From: CAZGSN01 sp964371655
GTDB lineage: Bacteria > Desulfobacterota > Binatia > HRBIN30
DNA length: 36,718 nucleotides
Reading direction: 5' to 3'
Assembly: GCA_964371655.1 (NCBI GenBank)
Contig: CAYJOD010000065.1
Location: forward strand, 1 to 36,718
Every line of letters begins with the position of its first letter. Within the stretch, counting starts at the first letter, position 1. Shown in pieces: positions 32,265-36,718 of this stretch. The translations under genes and the position numbers were made by a program. The notes beneath the pieces were generated by a model. That model was given only the letters and a program-made list of their open reading frames with translations, ran no database searches and was not told the origin of the DNA.

Positions 32265-34310
32265 ATGGACGCCGATCGATCGAAAGCCGCGAGGGAGTTA
32301 CGGAAAGACGGTCGGCGCTTGGCGTCCCCGGTTGCGGCTCGGGCTACGGCGGACTCGTTGGCGCTCGTCGTTGGCATACATCGGCGTGCGGCGGCGCTCG
32401 CCACCAAGGTTCTGTCGCTAAAACCATTATTGCTTGGCGCCCTGCTGTGCCTGTTGCCGTTCGCCGCGGGCGCCGACGATACCAATGAGATTTGCCTGGC
32501 CTGTCACGAGGTCCCCGGCTTCGATGCATCGGTGCACGCTGGCTTCGACTGCACCACGTGCCACACCCATCTTCCGCAGGGCCCGCATGAGGACGTTCCT
32601 CCGCAACCGGTAGCCCTCGCCACCTGTGGCACCTGCCATAGCGACATCGTCGAGGCGTACGGGCGCGGCGTGCACGGCAAGGCAAAATTGAACGGCGCGG
32701 CGGAGGCGGCATCGTGCAACAACTGCCACGGCAACATCCATCAGGTCGTGGTGCATACCGATCCCGAGTCGCCGATGCATTGGTCGAAACAGGCCGCAAC
32801 CTGTGCGCGCTGTCACGCCGATGTCGAGCTCGTGCAGAAGTTCAAGCTGCCGGTCGCGCTTCCGGTCGAAGCCTACCTGCAGAGCGCGCACGCGCGTGCG
32901 GTTGCCGCCGGCAAGCACGGCGCGGTGTGCGGCGACTGCCATGGTGCACACGAGATTCTGCCGCTCGGCGAACCCGAGTCACGTCTGGCGCGCACCAAGG
33001 TCGCCGACACCTGCGGTGAGTGCCACCAGGAAATCGCCGCCGCCTACCGCAGTAGCGTGCACGGCGACGCGCTGAAGCACGGGGTACGAGAAGCGCCAAC
33101 CTGCACCGATTGTCACGGTGAGCATAAAATTCTGGGCCCCGGCGAGCCGACGTCGCCGGTGTTTACGGCCAACATCCCCGGTGAGACCTGCGGGCGCTGC
33201 CATTCCGATGAGCGGCTCAGCGAGAAGTACGGTTTGCGCAACGGCAAGGTCTCTGCCTTTCAGGACAGCTACCACGGACTTGCCCTGCGCGCGGGCAAGC
33301 TGACGGTGGCGAACTGTGCCAGCTGTCATGGCGTGCACGACATCCGTTCGTCGAAGGATCCGCAGTCCCACATTTTCCCAGCGAACTTGGCGACTACGTG
33401 CGGCAAGTGCCATCCCGGTGCCGGGGACAGCTTTCAACTCGGTTCGGTGCACGGCACGCCGGGGTCGACCAACACTATGGCCGTTGCCTGGGTGCGCTTC
33501 GCCTACCTCTGGCTTATCGCACTCACAGTCGGCTTCATGGCCACTCACAACGTGCTTGATCTCGTCAACAAGGCACTGCGGCCGGAGCACCCACACTTGT
33601 CATCGATGGAAGTGGAATCGGTGCCGCCGCGTATGAGCCGCCCTCTGCGCTGGGAGCACGGTTTGGTGATGCTCAGCTTCCCGGTGTTGGTCTACACCGG
33701 CTTTGCGCTGAAGTATCCCGAGGCCTGGTGGGCGGCGCCGCTGTTGCGTTGGGAGACGATCTTCGGACTGCGCGGCTTCATCCACCGCGTCGCCGGGGTG
33801 GTTCTGTTGCTCGCGTCGCTTTGGCATGTCGTGCACGTCGTCGTCAGTCGTCGCCAGCGTGCCTGCATGGCCGGCATCCTGCCGAGGCCGCGTGATGGCC
33901 TCGTGCTTTTCGGGACGCTGGCGTACTACGTCGGCCTGCGCGAAACCCGGCCGCTCTCAGGCGCGTTCAGCTACATCGAAAAGGCCGAGTACTGGGCGTT
34001 CTTGTGGGGCACCGTGGTGATGGTGGTCACCGGCTTCGTGCTCTGGTTCGAGAATATGACGCTGCACTACCTGCCGAGCTGGGTGCCGGACACGGCGACG
34101 GCGATCCATTTCTATGAAGCGATTCTCGCCACCTTGTCGATCCTGGTCTGGCATTTCTATTGGGTGATCTTCGACCCCGACGTCTACCCGATGGACTGGA
34201 CGTGGTGGCACGGCCAAGCCCCGCCTAGCCGCATCGCCGAACGCGCGGAAGAGGAGTCGGACGCCGACGGCGAGGATTGGGAGTCGATTCAAAAGAAGCT
34301 CATCCGCTGA
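32265..34310 (+). CDS. Multihaem cytochrome c (11 haem motifs) fused to cytochrome b domain, CbcL-like
   Basis: A 681-residue protein, annotated from the ATG at 32265. A signal/anchor stretch LKPLLLGALLCLLPFAAG at about 53-70 suggests the true start may be later. Eleven CxxCH motifs run from C77 to H383 (CLACH, CTTCH, CGTCH, CNNCH, CARCH, CGDCH, CGECH, CTDCH, CGRCH, CASCH, CGKCH), with many free histidines for second ligands. From about residue 400 a membrane domain with four to five helices resembles Ni/Fe-hydrogenase or thiosulfate-reductase cytochrome b: RWEHGLVML, GFIHRVAG, LASLWHVVHV and ILVWHFYWVIFDPDVYPMDW hold haem-ligand histidines. The c-plus-b layout recalls Geobacter CbcL, a quinol oxidase of extracellular electron transfer. 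Direction of electron flow and acceptor are not shown. Confidence 0.9.
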   Translation: MDADRSKAARELRKDGRRLASPVAARATADSLALVVGIHRRAAALATKVLSLKPLLLGALLCLLPFAAGADDTNEICLACHEVPGFDASVHAGFDCTTCHTHLPQGPHEDVPPQPVALATCGTCHSDIVEAYGRGVHGKAKLNGAAEAASCNNCHGNIHQVVVHTDPESPMHWSKQAATCARCHADVELVQKFKLPVALPVEAYLQSAHARAVAAGKHGAVCGDCHGAHEILPLGEPESRLARTKVADTCGECHQEIAAAYRSSVHGDALKHGVREAPTCTDCHGEHKILGPGEPTSPVFTANIPGETCGRCHSDERLSEKYGLRNGKVSAFQDSYHGLALRAGKLTVANCASCHGVHDIRSSKDPQSHIFPANLATTCGKCHPGAGDSFQLGSVHGTPGSTNTMAVAWVRFAYLWLIALTVGFMATHNVLDLVNKALRPEHPHLSSMEVESVPPRMSRPLRWEHGLVMLSFPVLVYTGFALKYPEAWWAAPLLRWETIFGLRGFIHRVAGVVLLLASLWHVVHVVVSRRQRACMAGILPRPRDGLVLFGTLAYYVGLRETRPLSGAFSYIEKAEYWAFLWGTVVMVVTGFVLWFENMTLHYLPSWVPDTATAIHFYEAILATLSILVWHFYWVIFDPDVYPMDWTWWHGQAPPSRIAERAEEESDADGEDWESIQKKLIR

Positions 34311-34385
34311 TCACTGGCCGACGCGCGCGGCAGTGAAGAGCTGTGAAGAACCCCAGATATCGACCCGGTCCACGACCGTGAAACT

Positions 34386-34495
34386 GTCTCAAGACCCACC
34401 GACGAGGGCGTGCCGCCGCACGCCCCTACAAGGAAGCCGTGGAAATCCGTGTGACGTCGGGGCGCGCGGCGGCGCGCCCTGCCAGGCTCGAGACA
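34386..34495. repeat. Modular palindromic element I
   Basis: A 110-base unit with GTCTCAAGAC at the left (34386-34395) and GGCTCGAGAC at the right (34486-34495), then AACCTCG as in elements A and B2. Its core is an unrelated hairpin: AGGGCGTGCCGCCGCACGCC (from 34405) against GGCGCGCGGCGGCGCGCCCT (to 34480), 20 of 22 pairing including ends. It lies in the 303-base spacer between the fusion cytochrome and the stress protein, and no gene is seen there. Confidence 0.78.
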
Positions 34496-34613
34496 ACCTC
34501 GTGAGGGCGCCGCGCCAAGAGGGCGAGGTGGCAGGCGATACCGCTGCCCGGTTGGCACGGACGCCGCGTATTGTGATAGTCCGCGTTGCGACAAGAACGA
34601 TGCGGAGGTAGCC

Positions 34614-35069
34614 ATGACCGAAGAGTTCAAGAGCATCCTGGTGCCGGTAGATTTCTCCGATCACTGTGATGAGGCGACGTCGCACGCGGCTTGGTTTGCG
34701 AAGCAGACGCAGGGCAAGGTGCACATGGTGCACGTCATCGCCAATCCTGCTGACGATCTCTACGCTCCCGCGGAAGCTCCGTATTGGAGGATGGTCGAGC
34801 ACGCCGAAGCCAAGGCCCGCGAGATGATGGATGCCAACGCCAGCCGCTGTCTGCCCCAGGGATGCTCCTGGGAGACGCACGTTGCGGTCGGCGACCCGTA
34901 TGAGCACATCATGAAAGTCGTCCGGGCTTTGCAACCCGACCTCATCGTCATGTCGACACGCGGGCGTACCGGGATTGCGCATCTGGTGATGGGCAGCGTT
35001 GCCGAGAAGGTGGTGCGTCATTCGCCGTGCCCGGTGTTCATCGTGCCGCGCAAGACCGGCGCGAGTTGA
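34614..35069 (+). CDS. Universal stress protein, UspA family
   Basis: A 151-residue single-domain Usp. It opens with FKSILVPVDFSDHCDEA, the typical ILVPVDFS start. It ends with DLIVMSTRGRTGIAHLVMGSVAEKVVRHSPCPVFIVP, where G-x9-GS forms the ATP-binding loop; the first glycine of the classical G-x2-G-x9-GS is replaced by serine, as in many members. Members bind ATP or AMP and aid survival under stress or energy limitation; the partner is unknown. A strong GGAGG lies 5 bases before the ATG. It follows the cytochrome pair in the same direction but across a repeat element, so shared transcription is uncertain. Confidence 0.92.
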   Translation: MTEEFKSILVPVDFSDHCDEATSHAAWFAKQTQGKVHMVHVIANPADDLYAPAEAPYWRMVEHAEAKAREMMDANASRCLPQGCSWETHVAVGDPYEHIMKVVRALQPDLIVMSTRGRTGIAHLVMGSVAEKVVRHSPCPVFIVPRKTGAS

Positions 35070-35107
35070 AATCCGCCGCGCCCGGCCTGGTACCTGGCCG
35101 GCAATAT

Positions 35108-35247
35108 CTGAAATTTGAGATTTGAGATCCATTTGAGCAGCAAGGGACAGGCCCCTTGGTATTCCGGAATGCTCGGGGGTCTGTCCCCCTGGCGCTGCGG
35201 GATTTCTTCGCGAGCTCTGAGATTTGAGATTTGAGATCTGAGATCTG
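35108..35247. repeat. GAGATTTGA words flanking a GGGACAGGCCCC hairpin (island J)
   Basis: TCTGA-ATTTGAGATTTGAGAT occurs at 35108-35130 and again in the same orientation at 35215-35237, followed by more GATCTGAGATCTGG words. Between them GGGACAGGCCCC (35144-35155) pairs with GGGGTCTGTCCC (35178-35189) around an ATTCCGGAAT palindrome. Unlike the other islands the outer words are direct, not inverted. Confidence 0.8.
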
Positions 35248-35261
35248 GTATCTAGCTCCTG

Positions 35262-36197
35262 ATGGACACTGCCGGGCCGCACCCAGATTCCCGCCCCCAT
35301 TTCGCCGATAGCCTGATCACGCGCGTGCGCGAGATGGGTCATCCGTTATGTGCGGGTTTCGATCCGCACTTGGCCTTGCTCCCACCGTTGTTCCGTCACG
35401 GCACGATGAGCGTCGCCGACCCACGCACCGCGCCAGCGCTACGCTCTTTCTTCTTTGCCGTGCTCGATCGCATCGGCGCCCACGTTGCCGTGGTCAAGCC
35501 GCAGATCGCCTTCTTCGAGCAGCTCGGTTGGCGCGGAATTCACGTCCTCGAAGAAATCATAGCCACCGCCCGCAAGCGTGGGCTCCTCGTTGTGCTGGAC
35601 GCCAAGCGCGGCGACATCGGCTCGACCGCAGCCGCCTATGCCGCGTATCTCGATCCCGACGGCGCCGTGCCGGTGGATGCGATGACCGTCAACCCCTACC
35701 TGGGGCGCGATACGTTACAGCCGTTCGTAGAAGCCGCCGAGCGCCACGGGCGCGGTGTCTTTGTGCTCGTGAAGACGAGCAACCAAGGGTCGGCTGATTA
35801 TCAGGACCGCAGTGTCGACGGCCGGCCCCTGCACGAGCTGGTGGCGGAGTCCTTGGCCGAGGCCTCAACGCGTCTGCGCGGAGCCGCGACCGGCTGGTCA
35901 TCCCTGGGCATCGTTGCCGGGGCCACCTACCCGCAGCAGAGCGAGCGTTTGCGCCGAATTCTGCCGCACGCGCTGTTTCTGGTGCCCGGCTATGGCGCGC
36001 AAGGTGGCAGCGCCGCCGACGCGGTGCGCGGCTTTGTCCGCGGCCCCGGCGGCCGTCTCGAAGGCGGTATCGTCAACTCCTCACGAGGGTTGCTGTTCCC
36101 GGAGGCGTCGATGACCGACGACCACCGCACCTGGGAGCGCGCCATCGACGACGGGCTTCAACGTTCAGCCGAGGAATTGAGTCGCGTTACCGGTTGA
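35262..36197 (+). CDS. pyrF: Orotidine 5'-phosphate decarboxylase, type 2
   Basis: A 311-residue TIM-barrel decarboxylase that makes UMP from OMP, the last step of de novo pyrimidine synthesis. Key residues are visible: CAGFDPHLALLP near 30-41, VVKPQIAFFE at 78-87, the catalytic LDAKRGDIGSTA with D113, K115 and D118, and the phosphate-loop part VPGYGAQGG followed by VNSSRGLLF. Length and the GFDPH start match the longer type 2 (mycobacterial-like) PyrF rather than the 230-residue E. coli type. The ATG at 35262 has no strong ribosome site. No other pyrimidine gene is nearby. A recombinase fragment follows in the same reading frame right after the stop. Confidence 0.92.
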   Translation: MDTAGPHPDSRPHFADSLITRVREMGHPLCAGFDPHLALLPPLFRHGTMSVADPRTAPALRSFFFAVLDRIGAHVAVVKPQIAFFEQLGWRGIHVLEEIIATARKRGLLVVLDAKRGDIGSTAAAYAAYLDPDGAVPVDAMTVNPYLGRDTLQPFVEAAERHGRGVFVLVKTSNQGSADYQDRSVDGRPLHELVAESLAEASTRLRGAATGWSSLGIVAGATYPQQSERLRRILPHALFLVPGYGAQGGSAADAVRGFVRGPGGRLEGGIVNSSRGLLFPEASMTDDHRTWERAIDDGLQRSAEELSRVTG

Positions 36198-36203
36198 TGC
36201 GGC

Positions 36204-36410
36204 GCTGCCGCGCGACAGGCTCGGATTGCGAAGCCGGTCGGGCCCCACAGGCTACGTCACTGCTTTGCCTCCCATTTGCTGACGGCCGGGTACGCCATAC
36301 GCACGGCCCAAGAACTCCTTCGGCACGAGCGGGTGACGACGACGATGATCTACACCCATGTCCTCAATCGCGGTCGTCGCGGCGTGGTCAGTCCGGCGGA
36401 CCGCCTCTGA
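36204..36410 (+). pseudogene. Integron-type tyrosine recombinase, C-terminal remnant
   Basis: Translating from just after the pyrF stop in the same frame gives AAARQARIAKPVGPHRLRH, then CFASHLLTAGYAIRTAQELL, RHERVTTTMIYTHVLNRG and a terminal VVSPADRL. This is the C-terminal end of an IntI-like tyrosine recombinase. HRLRH gives the HxxR box, LLRH the third-box histidine, and MIYTH the catalytic tyrosine (codon 36351-36353). The N-terminal three quarters, with the first catalytic arginine, is absent and there is no start codon or ribosome site. It is therefore a truncated relic. The boundary is within about 10 bases of the pyrF stop, which suggests deletion or recombination at this point. The coordinates mark the recognisable part only. 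Confidence 0.85.
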
Positions 36411-36718
36411 TGGCGGCCTTGTGGTTATTGTGATGACCCACATCACATGAAGACACCTTAACCGCTTGATTGCTTGCCAGGCTTCAAAGTATGAGGGCGC
36501 ATGAACGGGGGTGCCTTGACCCGCCAGCATGGGCGCGGATTGCCGGTTTCTTCGATCGGGTTAATTCAAAGTTGGGCTGGTAGATCGCAAGGGATTTAAT
36601 GGACGAGGTGAAGCTCTTCGCGTTCGTGCTCATGCCGTTCGACTCCGCGTTCGAAGATCTATACAGATTCCAGACCTCCTGACATAGACCGCGCATGAAA
36701 TGTCCGGTTTCAGGGTGC
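36411..36718. other. Terminal 308 bases, no gene recognised
   Basis: Visibly lower in GC than the rest. The short open frames on either strand show no family resemblance or ribosome site. A single GTTGGGC (36573-36579) fits the right core of an attC site, but no proper left core or symmetrical fold is seen, so I do not call a site. Possibly decayed mobile DNA belonging with the recombinase relic. Confidence 0.5.

Noticed and set aside
36456..36579. attC recombination site beside the integrase remnant
   Set aside because: A GTTGGGC right core exists, but the best left core CCTTAAC breaks the consensus and the intervening sequence lacks the symmetrical inner boxes. It is also on the 3' side of the integrase, where cassettes are not expected.

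Overview
The window is a GC-rich (roughly 65% by eye) piece of a bacterial chromosome with 19 intact protein-coding genes, one recombinase remnant and no rRNA or tRNA gene that I can see. Two secreted proteins carry paired dockerin-like calcium loops of the GDC-x-GDG type inside otherwise unrelated proteins. Multihaem cytochromes, LuxC/LuxE fatty-acid reductase genes and a DUF4079-like membrane protein are also present. I infer a free-living, Gram-negative soil or water bacterium of the old 'Deltaproteobacteria' group, with Candidatus Binatota (Desulfobacterota_B) as my best guess. That is pattern memory, not a phylogenetic result. The 50-base C run at the left edge suggests that the window begins at a contig end.

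Layout. 1-3000: an archaeal-type FAD synthase-like nucleotidyltransferase, then (minus strand) a secreted protein with 14 Ycf48/BNR-type repeats interrupted by a calcium-binding insert. 3300-8200 (plus): ArsR-type regulator, glutathione synthetase (gshB), and a large zinc-ribbon/class III cyclase/AAA/TPR signalling protein. 8600-10800: a GT-C membrane glycosyltransferase of the AftB/ZomB type. 10800-17100 (mostly minus): a LOG-family nucleosidase-like protein, a DUF4079-like membrane protein, a class III aminotransferase, luxC, a small plus-strand unknown, and luxE. 17200-26100 (minus): addB, addA and phoA, with addA and phoA overlapping by four bases. 26200-29100 (minus): a small secreted unknown and a large secreted protein with a CX4CH haem motif, histidine clusters and EF-hand loops. 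29300-34300 (plus): a TauE/SafE/DsbD_2-like membrane protein, a 7-haem NapC-like membrane cytochrome and an 11-haem c/b fusion cytochrome, which together look like a quinol-linked electron-transfer module. 34600-36400 (plus): universal stress protein, pyrF, and the C-terminal 60-70 codons of an integron-type tyrosine recombinase starting directly after the pyrF stop.

The most unusual feature is between the genes. Twelve of about sixteen spacers hold an imperfect hairpin island built from short quasi-repeated words of 6-10 bases, with a different vocabulary in each spacer. Three of these islands share closely similar 110-112 bp modules bounded by GTCTCRARAC and GAGACAACCT boxes around unrelated palindromic cores. 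Another pair of spacers shares a 94-95 bp repeat in opposite orientation. The islands lie between convergent, divergent and co-directional genes alike, so they are not simply terminators.

Functional links I infer. LuxE and LuxC could make fatty aldehydes, and the neighbouring class III aminotransferase could convert these to amines. The two multihaem cytochromes could take electrons from the quinol pool to periplasmic or outer acceptors. AddA and AddB form one recombination nuclease. The remaining genes look like housekeeping or stand-alone functions.
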